DNA of 28,839 nucleotides from Candidatus Kaiserbacteria bacterium (GTDB taxonomy: Bacteria; Patescibacteriota; Minisyncoccia; Phycocordibacterales; Phycocordibacteraceae): the NCBI GenBank assembly GCA_003230945.1, contig QIHK01000066.1, forward strand, positions 1 through 28,839, written 5' to 3'. The notes beneath the pieces were generated by a model that worked only from the letters and a program-made list of their open reading frames with translations, searched no databases and was not told the DNA's origin. Shown here piece by piece: positions 1 to 8,351 of this stretch; position 1 is the stretch's first letter; the number at the start of each line of letters is the position of its first letter. A program made the translations under genes and the position numbers.

Positions 1-2
1 TG

Positions 3-389
3 CAGGATGCGGTTAAGAAAAATGATGCTACCGCACTTACTCATATCATTTCGATAGCAAAAGGATATCGTATTGCAGCGACTGCCGTATTGGCACTTCC
101 TGTTCCATCTGAACTCGCTTCTGCCGATCTCGCACTCATTAACGCATTTGCGCGACTTGCAGGCATCATTCAGGATTTCGCTGTGGTGAATAGTGATCCA
201 CTTACCACTATGCTCGCTATTCAGCAATATCCAAAAGCTGTTTTAAATCTCTCCAATGCTTTTCTTGAGGTGCATAATGTGTATAAAACAGCAGGTATCT
301 CACTTGTAGATGGCACACCTGGCGCGGCGTTCGTTAATCTTATTCCTAATATCGTGACAGAACAAAAGACCACACACACAACGCCATGA
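3..389 (+). CDS. hypothetical alpha-helical protein, 5' end outside the window
   Basis: This open frame enters from the left edge and stops at TGA 387-389, leaving about 128 residues. A TTG lies in frame at 90, but the frame stays open back to the edge with the same Ala/Leu-rich helical composition, so I treat the gene as cut off by the window and not as starting at 90. The visible part looks helical, with many Ala, Leu and Ile and no cysteines. No family is recognised. The stop overlaps the next start by four bases (ATGA), which suggests translational coupling with the exported protein that follows. By position it belongs to the same secretion or envelope operon. A function cannot be given. 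Confidence 0.6.
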   Translation, partial: QDAVKKNDATALTHIISIAKGYRIAATAVLALPVPSELASADLALINAFARLAGIIQDFAVVNSDPLTTMLAIQQYPKAVLNLSNAFLEVHNVYKTAGISLVDGTPGAAFVNLIPNIVTEQKTTHTTP

Positions 390-2149
390 ATATGAATTCT
401 ACACGTATAGTTGCTGTGTTTCTCATCGTGATTATCGTCACGCCAGCTTCTCTTTTCCTTGTTCCGCAACGTGCACACGCTCTTTTGGGTATCCCTATCC
501 CCAAACCCGTTATTGTAATTAGCGATCCATCATATACAAGTCTTCTTAAGCTTGTCAAAAGTACCATCACCTCAATTGAGAGTGCCACAAGTGCCGTCGC
601 AAATACAGCACTTGTAGTTGATAAATATGTACTTGAACCCCTTGCTTTTGCTACCTCCGGCAATCTTATTAAAAAAATGATAGCGGGCGTTCTAGATTTT
701 GTGGGGGGCACTACTAATGGCACTGGTCGACCACAATTTGTGCAAAATCTACAAGGTCATATGCGAGGAGTGGGAGATGTCCAAGCACTTTCATTTCTTA
801 CTGAGTTTAGTAATAATTCGAACTCGCCATTTGCCTCATCGATAGTGTCATCACTGCGTACCCGCTATCTTCAAAACTCTTCTTTGAGTGGTTTTTTCGC
901 GTCGAATCGATCTACTCTCTCGCAGTATTCACCAAATCAAAATGCTTTTCTTGCCGGTGATTGGTCGCAAGGTGGTGTTTCTGCATGGCTTGCTCTCACC
1001 ACACAAGATCAGAATAATCCCTATATGCTCCATGCTCGTGCTCAAGCTGAACTTGGGCAGCTAGTAGCTAATGCTACTAGTGCGCGACTCGCTGATCTTA
1101 ATTGGGGTCAAGGATTTCTCTCTTGGTGTGGTGCTGACTCAAGCATTTCTAGTGCTTCAGGTGTTGCTACCACGTCAGGTGGAGTTTCTGCGAGTGCTTC
1201 AGGTGTTGCTACCACGTCAGGTGGAGTTTCTGCGAGTGCTTCTTCTACAACAAAGTCTTCTTCAGGTCCACGGAATGCTCCTGGTGATGCTTGCACCAAT
1301 GCTGACGGATCTCCCGGCATTATTAAGACACCCGGTTCTACCATTAAAGATAGTCTCAGTAAAGCGCTTGGATTAAATGCAGATAAAATTGTTGCTTTCG
1401 GTAATCAAGTCGGTCCTGAACTAGGAACTATTTTTAGCAATATTGCTACTGTAATGCAAACGGTTAAATTTGCTACCACTATTCTTGGTGGGAGTAATCA
1501 GGGCCTTTCTAGTACCGGTATGATTGGTTCACCGGCGCGCGCAGCACTTCAAAATTTACAGAACAAATCAGGGTACCTTGGTACTACTCAAACATCAGTA
1601 AATAAAAATGCCTCTTCGCAGTTCTTTTCAGGCAAAAAACTACTTTCAAATATAAGACTCTATGAGGCGTCATGGAATACTATTGCTTCAGCGGCAAACA
1701 CTACTTCAACTGCTCTTACAAAGACAACAACTATTTGTAATGCAGCTGGGAATACTTCTCAGGGAACTGCAGCAAATAATGCTCGACTCTTAACAGTTGT
1801 GCCAGTGTTATCACAAGCATCTCGTGTAACGACACAAATAGCGACTGCCCGAGCGTTGATAGCAAAGATGAAGACAGAAGTAAATGCAACGAGTGCGAAA
1901 GCTTTGAGTGCCTACCAGGCAGATTTACAGACGTTACAGACAATGCCTCCCACATCTACTGATGTCGTAAATGCTCAAGAACAGTCTCAGGCATTTGTCG
2001 GAGCTACTATCGTTTCTTCCTCGTCTATGCCCCCTTTTGTAGTTTCTAGAGGTACGATTGTTGATCAGATGAATCTTCTTTTGAAAAATGCGATCACGGT
2101 TGAAATGAGTTGCTCAGCTAGTGGTTCCTCTAAAGGAAATCCCCTATGA
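386..2149 (+). CDS. large exported hypothetical protein with Ser/Thr/Ala-rich repeats
   Basis: A 587-residue protein with a clear N-terminal signal sequence: Arg near residue 7, a hydrophobic core at about 8-26, and an Ala-His-Ala type cleavage site at about residue 32. The mature part is rich in Ser, Thr, Ala and Asn. At about residues 256-285 it carries two copies of a 14-residue repeat (SASGVATTSGGVSA) encoded by an exact DNA tandem repeat. Few cysteines are present (about four). No catalytic motif or named domain is visible. It starts inside the previous gene's stop (ATGA) and its own stop overlaps the next ATG in the same way, so the three genes look co-translated. Being next to a VirB6/TrbL-like membrane protein suggests an extracytoplasmic part of a secretion or pilus-like machine; this is an inference from context only. 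Confidence 0.75.
   Translation: MNMNSTRIVAVFLIVIIVTPASLFLVPQRAHALLGIPIPKPVIVISDPSYTSLLKLVKSTITSIESATSAVANTALVVDKYVLEPLAFATSGNLIKKMIAGVLDFVGGTTNGTGRPQFVQNLQGHMRGVGDVQALSFLTEFSNNSNSPFASSIVSSLRTRYLQNSSLSGFFASNRSTLSQYSPNQNAFLAGDWSQGGVSAWLALTTQDQNNPYMLHARAQAELGQLVANATSARLADLNWGQGFLSWCGADSSISSASGVATTSGGVSASASGVATTSGGVSASASSTTKSSSGPRNAPGDACTNADGSPGIIKTPGSTIKDSLSKALGLNADKIVAFGNQVGPELGTIFSNIATVMQTVKFATTILGGSNQGLSSTGMIGSPARAALQNLQNKSGYLGTTQTSVNKNASSQFFSGKKLLSNIRLYEASWNTIASAANTTSTALTKTTTICNAAGNTSQGTAANNARLLTVVPVLSQASRVTTQIATARALIAKMKTEVNATSAKALSAYQADLQTLQTMPPTSTDVVNAQEQSQAFVGATIVSSSSMPPFVVSRGTIVDQMNLLLKNAITVEMSCSASGSSKGNPL
1151..1242 (+). repeat. 42-bp in-frame tandem repeat, 2.2 copies
   Basis: The 42-bp unit at 1151-1192 is repeated exactly at 1193-1234, and the first 8 bases recur at 1235-1242. 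The length is a multiple of three, so copy-number change would keep the frame and only alter the length of a Ser/Gly/Thr-rich linker (14 residues per unit). The exact identity of the copies points to recent duplication. Confidence 0.95.
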
Positions 2150-2553
2150 AATATTTTGCACTAATTTTATTTAGTTTCTTTCTTTTTACAGGAACAATAA
2201 ATGTATCTATTCCTATCGCTCACGCGACTGCGCCATCAACTCAAACCTCTAGTCAGACAAAAAAGGTAACCAACAAGGTGGCAGAAAAGAAAAAGCTAAC
2301 CAATAAGGTGGCAGAAAAGAAAAAGATAGGCGATAAACCGACAAAAAAGAAAAAGAAAGGCGATAATCCGACAAATCCGACAAATCCTTCAAATGTTGAT
2401 AAAGTTAATGAAGGTTATGGTTTTCTCATGACAAAAATCATGAGTCTTTTTGCATGGCTTCTTGGTGTTGCTGCTCTTCTTCTCGATTGCTGCTCTTCTT
2501 CTCGATTATTCGGTGTACTATACCGTCGTCCATATGGGCACAATTACAAATAA
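2146..2553 (+). CDS. N-terminal fragment of a VirB6/TrbL-like protein (frameshifted)
   Basis: The reading frame encodes a signal peptide (hydrophobic residues about 4-22, ending IAHA at about 27), then a very Lys-rich linker made of 10-residue repeats (such as LTNKVAEKKK), an Asn/Pro/Thr stretch, and the start of a membrane segment (SLFAWLLGVAALLLD). At this point a 19-bp tandem duplication (2468-2505) throws the frame. The remaining residues are Cys/Ser/Arg-rich and unlike a membrane protein, and they end at 2553. Removing one copy joins residue 114 directly to YSVYY in the downstream frame and gives one 688-residue protein spanning 2146-4231. I therefore read this and the next entry as one broken gene, unless the duplication is an assembly error or a switchable site. 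The start overlaps the upstream stop (ATGA). Confidence 0.7.
   Translation: MKYFALILFSFFLFTGTINVSIPIAHATAPSTQTSSQTKKVTNKVAEKKKLTNKVAEKKKIGDKPTKKKKKGDNPTNPTNPSNVDKVNEGYGFLMTKIMSLFAWLLGVAALLLDCCSSSRLFGVLYRRPYGHNYK
2266..2355 (+). repeat. 30-bp lysine-rich tandem repeat
   Basis: Two 30-bp units (2266-2295 and 2296-2325) differ at two bases and encode VTNKVAEKKK and LTNKVAEKKK. A more diverged third unit at 2326-2355 encodes IGDKPTKKKK. They form the positively charged linker between the signal peptide and the first membrane segment. Confidence 0.85.
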
Positions 2554-4231
2554 TCTCTCAACTGTCGGCACTACATGGCGTGTTTTGCGTGATATTGGCA
2601 ATATTATTCTTATATTTGGATTCTTGGCCATTGGTATTACGACCATCCTTCAAGTGAATTGGTATGGCGGTGGCAAAAAAATGATTCCGATACTTTTAGT
2701 GGCTGCAGTATTTCTTAATTTTTCACTTTTTATATCTGAAGCAGTTATTGATACTGGAAATCTTTTTGCAACACAATTCTATACACAAATAAATGGTGGT
2801 CAGCCCGCAAGTGCGGCTATCACATCCAATAGCATACAGAACGAAGGCATATCAAATAAAATAATGTCGCAACTTGGCCTTGCGACTATATATGGGGAAG
2901 CGCAGAATAACACTTTTTCCCTTTCAGCAAGTAGCTCATGGTTTACAGGATTCATGGGTATTATATTATTTTTGGTTGCTGCGATGGTGATGTTTTCTCT
3001 TGCAATTATCCTTATTATTCGATTTGTTATCCTCATCTTTCTTATTATTGTCGCTCCGATTGGATTTGCTGGGCTTGCTGTTCCAAAACTCGCCAGTGTA
3101 GCGAATTCATGGTGGAGCGAGCTTTTTAAACAAACAATAATAGCACCTATTTTACTTCTCATGCTTTATATAGCACTCAGAGTTATTACAGATGTTAATT
3201 TTCTTAGTTCATTTGGAGTGAAAGATAGTGCGACAGCTGCGGCTGCATGGTCGGGTACGCTAACTGGTAATTCCACTAATTTTTCAGGGATACTCCTTTC
3301 GTTCCTTGTTGCCATGGGTCTTCTTTTGGCTGTTACCTATTTTGCTAAACGTCTCGGTGCCACCGGCGCTAATTGGGCTACTAGTATGGGTAGTAAACTT
3401 TCTTTTGGGCTCACTGCAGCATCTACTAGTTATATGATGCGGCATACAATCGGTCGCGGTGCTAATCGTGCTAGAAATTATGTTAAAAAAACTTCATTCG
3501 GACAGTCAGAAATGGGACGGCATTTGTCGGGTGCTTTAAATTATGGTGCAAAAGCGAGTTATGATTTTCGTGGACCAAAGATAGCATCAAAGGGATTAAG
3601 GGCTGCAGGTATTGACGCAGGTACGGCAACAAAAGGCGGTTTTAAAGGATCGCTTGAAAAGGGGGTCAAAGCGCGTGTGGATTATGGAAATAGTCTTAAA
3701 CGGTCAAAAAAGCAGGAAGAGGCTCTGAAATCTGCGGAAGCGCAAAAAGAAGAACACAAAGAGAATTACCAGAGAACTAAATCTGGCCTTGAATCAGAAC
3801 ATGAGGCACAGCTCAAATCTCATAATGAAGGAATTGAAAAACAAAAAGAAAGAATTTCTACATTGGAAAAATTAAGAGATAAACAGCACCCATTTTTTAG
3901 TGAAGAATCTCTCAATGAAGCAAAAACTGCTCTCAAGAAGGAAAATAAATCTCGTGAGGATTTACAAAATATACAAAAGGAAGCAATTAAAGAACTTAAT
4001 GAGTCTTATAAAAAAGGTAAAAAAGATATTCAAGGAATTATTGAGTCTCGTAAAAGAGCACCGCAGGAGAAATATGTAAAAAGTTTGCATGGGTTCCTTT
4101 CCTCATTTGCTCGCTCGAGTGGAGAAGCTGCTCATAAAATTATTAAAAATGAAGTAAAAAAAGGTTTATCTGATGAAGATCTTGGGAAAATAGCAAAACT
4201 TTTTAAAGAAACTGATGAGCAAAAAACATAA
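2450..4231 (+). CDS. VirB6/TrbL-like polytopic membrane protein, main part after frameshift
   Basis: The open frame starts at a TTG at 2450; the first in-frame ATG is at 2534. The natural start is more likely 2146, with the frame broken by the 19-bp duplication at 2468-2505. About six hydrophobic segments are visible, near residues 50-68, 78-96, 164-185, 186-207, 225-245 and 282-300. A conserved-looking stretch with paired Trp (NSWWSELFKQ) and a Pro-containing helix follows the third and fourth. This layout, with a large soluble tail, resembles VirB6/TrbL channel proteins of type IV secretion systems. The tail from about residue 310 is basic, then charged and strongly coiled-coil in character (about 410-530, rich in Glu, Lys and Gln). 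No ATPase or other secretion gene is visible in the window, so the family call rests on topology and composition. Confidence 0.6.
   Translation: MHGFLVLLLFFSIAALLLDYSVYYTVVHMGTITNNLSTVGTTWRVLRDIGNIILIFGFLAIGITTILQVNWYGGGKKMIPILLVAAVFLNFSLFISEAVIDTGNLFATQFYTQINGGQPASAAITSNSIQNEGISNKIMSQLGLATIYGEAQNNTFSLSASSSWFTGFMGIILFLVAAMVMFSLAIILIIRFVILIFLIIVAPIGFAGLAVPKLASVANSWWSELFKQTIIAPILLLMLYIALRVITDVNFLSSFGVKDSATAAAAWSGTLTGNSTNFSGILLSFLVAMGLLLAVTYFAKRLGATGANWATSMGSKLSFGLTAASTSYMMRHTIGRGANRARNYVKKTSFGQSEMGRHLSGALNYGAKASYDFRGPKIASKGLRAAGIDAGTATKGGFKGSLEKGVKARVDYGNSLKRSKKQEEALKSAEAQKEEHKENYQRTKSGLESEHEAQLKSHNEGIEKQKERISTLEKLRDKQHPFFSEESLNEAKTALKKENKSREDLQNIQKEAIKELNESYKKGKKDIQGIIESRKRAPQEKYVKSLHGFLSSFARSSGEAAHKIIKNEVKKGLSDEDLGKIAKLFKETDEQKT
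2468..2507 (+). repeat. exact 19-bp tandem duplication causing a frameshift
   Basis: The unit TTGCTGCTCTTCTTCTCGA occurs at 2468-2486 and again at 2487-2505, and two further matching bases follow. Nineteen is not a multiple of three. The upstream frame reads VAALLLD through copy 1 and the downstream frame reads IAALLLDYSVYY through copy 2, so the same membrane-segment residues are encoded twice in two frames. Deleting one copy restores a single open frame. Confidence 0.95.
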
Positions 4232-4242
4232 GATATTCTAAA

Positions 4243-5142
4243 ATGAGTATGAATGAAGAACAAAAACAAAAAGAATTAACTTTTGACGAAAGCATAAAAC
4301 AGGTAATGCAAACGTTACCGCCACCGATACATCGCTATCTTGCAAAGGGAGGGTATTCGGTATTTGCACATAGCCTCGTAAGTAAACATGCTTTGCATGG
4401 CAATCAAGGAAATATTCTTGAGCGGGAACTTGTATTGTTACTTATGGGGATAGAGACCCCTAGTCAGTTTTCTTCAGCGCTTGTAGATGAAGCATTTATC
4501 GCTGAAGACATTGTACTTGTCATTATGTCCGATATAAATCAAGAGATATTCACGCCGTTACTTGAAGAGATGAGGAGAGATAAAGAGAAGGGACAAAAGT
4601 CTGCAGAACTGACAGCACAATCGATTGCTCCAGTATCAAGTCACCAGTCGTCACACCTGCCAGAATCGAATAAAGAGGTGAATATGCCAGAGAGCCACCC
4701 TCATTTGGAGAATAAGATTCCGCGTACCGTCACCCCCCCTATTCAGCATACTTCTGCAGAGTTTGGCATTCCGCCACATTTAATTAAAGACTTTGAACAG
4801 CCATCTGCTACCTCTTCTTCTTCATCACTCCGCTCTCCATCGCACGTAGCGCCACTTCCTCCAAAGGCGGTTATGCCGCATAAGGATCAGTCCTATGGTT
4901 CTCCCCGTCCACTTGCACGGAAAAGAAAACCTCTTACTGCTCCACAACCACTCCCTCCACTCCCCACTCCCCACTCGCCAGTACCTCCTCCACAGAATCT
5001 TCCGGGAGTAATGCCAAAAGTGCCGAAAGCTTCTATTAATCGTTTAACTTCACAACAATCACCAAGTGTTCAAACACCAGATTCTACGGACGTATCCATC
5101 TATTCAGTTGACCCCTATCGTGAGTCGGTAGACGAAAATTGA
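4243..5142 (+). CDS. hypothetical protein with helical head and proline-rich tail
   Basis: A 299-residue protein that I do not recognise. The first ~110 residues look folded and helical, with several hydrophobic and acidic patches (for example around IETPSQF and EDIVLVIMSDIN). From about residue 115 to the end it is low-complexity and rich in Pro, Ser, His and Gln, probably disordered. There is no signal peptide or membrane segment, so it is probably cytoplasmic. It starts 11 bases after the VirB6/TrbL-like gene and is last before the rpsL promoter, so it probably belongs to the same operon and could bind the cytoplasmic tail of the membrane protein (inference). An alternative start is the ATG at 4249. 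Confidence 0.65.
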   Translation: MSMNEEQKQKELTFDESIKQVMQTLPPPIHRYLAKGGYSVFAHSLVSKHALHGNQGNILERELVLLLMGIETPSQFSSALVDEAFIAEDIVLVIMSDINQEIFTPLLEEMRRDKEKGQKSAELTAQSIAPVSSHQSSHLPESNKEVNMPESHPHLENKIPRTVTPPIQHTSAEFGIPPHLIKDFEQPSATSSSSSLRSPSHVAPLPPKAVMPHKDQSYGSPRPLARKRKPLTAPQPLPPLPTPHSPVPPPQNLPGVMPKVPKASINRLTSQQSPSVQTPDSTDVSIYSVDPYRESVDEN

Positions 5143-5153
5143 ACTTTTAGTAG

Positions 5154-5182
5154 TTGCACTTTAGGCACTATTCCTATATATT
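5154..5182 (+). promoter_or_regulatory. sigma70-type promoter of the rpsL unit
   Basis: TTGCAC at 5154-5159, a 17-base spacer, then TATATT at 5177-5182. The predicted transcription start is about 5189, right where the leader stem-loop begins. Confidence 0.65.
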
Positions 5183-5187
5183 GCGGA

Positions 5188-5207
5188 AGTCTCGCTGTGG
5201 CGGGACT
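5188..5207 (+). promoter_or_regulatory. 5' leader stem-loop before rpsL
   Basis: AGTCTCGC (5188-5195) pairs with GCGGGACT (5200-5207) over 8 bp with one G-T wobble and a TGTG loop. It sits at the predicted 5' end of the mRNA and 10 bases before the rpsL start codon, in place of a Shine-Dalgarno sequence. It could also help to end transcription of the upstream operon, but only a short T run follows. Confidence 0.6.
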
Positions 5208-5217
5208 TTGAATATAA

Positions 5218-5628
5218 ATGGCAACTATCAATCAACTTTTGAAGAAACACCGAACCAATAAAATTCGGAAAACTAAAGTACTTGCGCTTACGCGTGGTTT
5301 TAATGCACTCAAGAATCGTCCGACATTTTATGCATCGCCATTCAAGCGTGGTGTCTGCACAAAGGTCACTACGAAGACTCCACGAAAACCAAACTCAGCT
5401 ATTCGTAAAATCGCTCGTGTTCGTCTTACGAATGGTATGGAAGTAACGGCATATATTCCAGGTGAAGGTCACAATCTTCAGGAGCACTCAGTTGTAATGC
5501 TTCGTGGTGGTCGTGTAAAAGATATCGGTGTGCAGTACACCATCGTACGTGGCAAACTTGACGCAGCTGGTGTTGATAAGCGTCGTCGTTCTCGTTCTCG
5601 TTATGGCACTAAGAAGCCGAAAGAATAA
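5218..5628 (+). CDS. rpsL: 30S ribosomal protein uS12
   Basis: uS12 sits at the decoding centre of the small subunit and controls reading accuracy. The 136 residues include the family signatures [28 protein letters not shown] and the KKPK tail. The length and the [12 protein letters not shown] stretch match the longer S12 type, as in Bacillus. Two oddities lie at classic streptomycin and accuracy sites: the first Lys of the usual PKKPNSA is Arg (residue 56, equivalent to E. coli Lys43 counting Met), and the usual KDLPGVRYH loop reads KDIGVQYT, lacking the proline. Lys101 (E. coli Lys88) and Asp102 (the methylthiolated Asp89) are kept. It is first of rpsL-rpsG-fusA, with its own promoter and leader hairpin. 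Confidence 0.97.
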   Translation: MATINQLLKKHRTNKIRKTKVLALTRGFNALKNRPTFYASPFKRGVCTKVTTKTPRKPNSAIRKIARVRLTNGMEVTAYIPGEGHNLQEHSVVMLRGGRVKDIGVQYTIVRGKLDAAGVDKRRRSRSRYGTKKPKE

Positions 5629-5657
5629 TATATATTTTCATTTTCTAATTTTTCACT

Positions 5658-6122
5658 ATGCGTAGTCCACTCAAAAAAAAGCGTACCTGGAAACCTGACC
5701 TTAAATACGGTTCGGAAACTCTTACTCGTTTTATTAATGCCGTCATGCTTGACGGTAAGAAAGATATTGCACGTGGCATTGTCTACGATGCTCTTGCCAA
5801 GATAAAAGAGAGTGAAAGTGATCCACTTGAAACATTTGATACTGCGATTCGAAATGTTTCGCCACTTATGGAAGTGCGTTCGCGTCGTGTCGGAGGAGCT
5901 AATTATCAAGTGCCACGTGAAGTGCCCCAAGCGCGCCGTCTGGCTCTTTCTTTTCATTGGTTGATTACTGGTGCTCGTTCTAAGAAAGGTCGCCCTATGG
6001 CGGAGAAACTTGCTGAAGAACTCATGCTCGCTGCAAAAAATGAAGGAGAAGCAATTAAGAAGAAGGAGGACATGCATCGCATGGCTGCCGCCAATAAAGC
6101 ATTTGCCCACTTTGCGTGGTAG
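5658..6122 (+). CDS. rpsG: 30S ribosomal protein uS7
   Basis: uS7 starts assembly of the 30S head and contacts the E-site tRNA. The 154 residues match the family length (about 156). The recognisable signature is the RSRRVGGANYQVPREV stretch, followed by the RRLALSFHWL helix and the GRPMAEKLAEELMLAA helix. The ATG at 5658 follows a 29-base AT-rich spacer ending CACT with no Shine-Dalgarno. It lies between rpsL and fusA, the normal str-operon position, and is probably co-transcribed with rpsL. Confidence 0.97.
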   Translation: MRSPLKKKRTWKPDLKYGSETLTRFINAVMLDGKKDIARGIVYDALAKIKESESDPLETFDTAIRNVSPLMEVRSRRVGGANYQVPREVPQARRLALSFHWLITGARSKKGRPMAEKLAEELMLAAKNEGEAIKKKEDMHRMAAANKAFAHFAW

Positions 6123-6164
6123 AGTCGAGTAACGCCTTGGCGCTTTTATTTTTATTTTTTACTT
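6121..6164 (+). promoter_or_regulatory. fusA leader: small hairpin and T-rich stretch
   Basis: A weak GC palindrome (CGCCTTGGCG at 6132-6141) is followed by a long T-rich tract that runs almost to the fusA ATG at 6165. A -10-like TAGAGT overlaps the rpsG stop (6121-6126), but no -35 is visible. The layout copies the leaders of rpsN and ndk. It could also act as a weak internal terminator. Confidence 0.35.
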
Positions 6165-8312
6165 ATGAAACGAGATTATCCGCTTGAGAAAGTACGCAAC
6201 TTCGGTATCATCGCTCACATCGATGCTGGTAAGACGACTGTATCTGAACGTATTCTTTTCTATACAGGCTCCCAACACAAAATCGGTGAAGTGCACGAAG
6301 GTGAGACAACTACTGATTGGATGGAGCAAGAACGTGAGCGCGGTATCACTATTACTGCTGCCGCCATCACGTGCTTCTGGACACGTACCGATGAGCCTGA
6401 TAAATCTGACAAATCTAAGAAGTTTCGTTTTAATATTATTGATACCCCAGGACACATTGATTTCACTGCCGAAGTACAACGCTCAATGCGTGTACTCGAT
6501 GGGGCTATCGTCGTTTTCGACGGTGTTTCTGGTGTTGAGCCACAATCAGAAACTAATTGGCGTTATGCTGATGATGCAAATGTCCCACGTCTCTGTTTCA
6601 TTAATAAACTTGACCGAATTGGCGCCTCTTTTGAAAATTCCTATAAGAGTATTTTAGATCGGCTCTCTCCTAAAGCAATTCGTGTGCAAATTCCTATTGG
6701 TGAAGAAGCAAATCATGAAGGAGTTGTAGACCTTCTTACAATGAAAGGATTTACCTTTTCTGGAAATATGGGAGAGGAGGTAATTGAAGGGGAGGTACCG
6801 GAATCTCTTGTTGCAGTAGCAAAAAAATATCGTAATGAGCTCATCGAACGTATTGTTGAGCAAGATGAATCAGCGATGAATATGTATCTTGAAGGTACTG
6901 AACCTTCACTCGAAGAACTTAAAAAACTTCTTCGTAAGGGTGTTATTGCAAATGAAATTTTCCCCGTGTATTGCGGAAGTGCACTCAAGAATAAAGGTGT
7001 TCAGCTCATACTTGACGGTGTCGTTGATTATCTCCCTTCGCCACTCGATCTTCCACCAATTACCGGCATCAATCCGAAGACAGATAAGCCAGTTGAACGA
7101 CACGCATCTGATGACGAACCATTCACCGCTCTTGTATTTAAACTTCAAACAGACCCATTTGTAGGAGCTCTCACGTTCTTCCGTGTCTATTCGGGGACTC
7201 TCTCTGCCGGTTCGTATGTGTACAATTCAATGACTAACTCGAAAGAGAGAATAGGACGTATCGTACGTCTTCAGGCTGATAAACGTGAAGAAGTAGAACA
7301 GGTATTCGCAGGAGAAATTGCTGCAGCCGTTGGTCTTAAAGACACAAAAACTTCGCACACACTCTGTGATGAAGCGAATCCTATTATTCTTGAGGAAATT
7401 GTTTTCCCGGAGCCAGTGGTATCAGTACGCATCGAGCCGAAGACGAAGGCTGATCAAGAAAAGATGGGTGTTGCTCTACGCAAGCTCTCAGATGAGGATC
7501 CAACCTTCCGTGTTTCAAGTGATGAAGAAACAGGAGAAACTATTATTGCCGGTATGGGGGAGCTACATCTTGAGATTCTTATCGACCGTATGAAGCGTGA
7601 ATTTAATGTGGTCGCTGATACAGGTAGACCACAAGTGGCTTATCGAGAAACGATTTTGAGTTCTTCTGAGGCCGAACATAAATATATAAAACAAACAGGT
7701 GGTCGTGGACAATATGGTCATGTGAAACTGAAACTAAAGAAACTTGAACAAATTGATCCAGAAGCAAAGATTCCTAAAAATGTTAAACGAGAAGATCATT
7801 TTGAATTCATCAATAATATTAAAGGAGGGGTTATTCCACAGGAATTCATTCCAGCGGTAGAGAAAGGTATTCGTGAAGCAATGGCACGAGGTATTCTCGC
7901 TGGCTATCCGGTAGTCGATGTCTCCATTGATCTCTATGACGGTTCATTCCACGATGTCGACTCATCAGAAATTGCTTTCAAAATTGCTGCGTCACTCGCT
8001 TTTCAAGAGGCTGCGAAAAAAGCGAAGCCAGTCATCCTCGAACCGATTATGAAAATCGAAGTTATTATTCCAGAACAATTTATGGGAGATATCACGGGAA
8101 ATATCTCAGGAAAGCGTGGTGCCATTGAAAGCATGGAAGAGCGCGGTATAAATAAAGTTGTTCATGCAAAAGTACCTCTTTCTGAAATGTTTGGTTACAC
8201 CACGACACTTCGTTCTATGACTGAAGGTCGTGGCAGTATGACGATGGAATTCGATCATTATGATGTCGTTCCACAAAATGTTGCCACGGATATCATTTCA
8301 TCACGCGAATAA
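6165..8312 (+). CDS. fusA: translation elongation factor G
   Basis: EF-G is the GTPase that drives translocation of tRNA and mRNA and, with ribosome recycling factor, splits ribosomes. The 715-residue protein is full length. The G domain shows the P-loop AHIDAGKT (17-24), the switch I motif RGITI (59-63), DTPGH (93-97) and NKLD (147-150; NKMD is the commoner form). A small charged insertion (DEPDKSDKSKK, about 76-86) lies before the G3 motif. Domain II and the C-terminal domains IV and V are present, including GRGQYGHV and the GYPVVDVSIDLYDGSFHDVDSSEIAF region. No Shine-Dalgarno; a T-rich leader precedes the ATG. Unlike the classical operon, tuf does not follow directly; a 4.7-kb gap with unrelated genes separates them. 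Confidence 0.98.
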   Translation: MKRDYPLEKVRNFGIIAHIDAGKTTVSERILFYTGSQHKIGEVHEGETTTDWMEQERERGITITAAAITCFWTRTDEPDKSDKSKKFRFNIIDTPGHIDFTAEVQRSMRVLDGAIVVFDGVSGVEPQSETNWRYADDANVPRLCFINKLDRIGASFENSYKSILDRLSPKAIRVQIPIGEEANHEGVVDLLTMKGFTFSGNMGEEVIEGEVPESLVAVAKKYRNELIERIVEQDESAMNMYLEGTEPSLEELKKLLRKGVIANEIFPVYCGSALKNKGVQLILDGVVDYLPSPLDLPPITGINPKTDKPVERHASDDEPFTALVFKLQTDPFVGALTFFRVYSGTLSAGSYVYNSMTNSKERIGRIVRLQADKREEVEQVFAGEIAAAVGLKDTKTSHTLCDEANPIILEEIVFPEPVVSVRIEPKTKADQEKMGVALRKLSDEDPTFRVSSDEETGETIIAGMGELHLEILIDRMKREFNVVADTGRPQVAYRETILSSSEAEHKYIKQTGGRGQYGHVKLKLKKLEQIDPEAKIPKNVKREDHFEFINNIKGGVIPQEFIPAVEKGIREAMARGILAGYPVVDVSIDLYDGSFHDVDSSEIAFKIAASLAFQEAAKKAKPVILEPIMKIEVIIPEQFMGDITGNISGKRGAIESMEERGINKVVHAKVPLSEMFGYTTTLRSMTEGRGSMTMEFDHYDVVPQNVATDIISSRE

Positions 8313-8351
8313 GAGCACCCGTTCTTATATATGAAGATAGGTTCTCCTGCT

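Noticed and set aside
2468..2505. Programmed ribosomal frameshift joining the two halves of the VirB6/TrbL-like gene
   Set aside because: No slippery heptamer or stimulatory structure is seen, and the exact duplication explains the frame change by itself.
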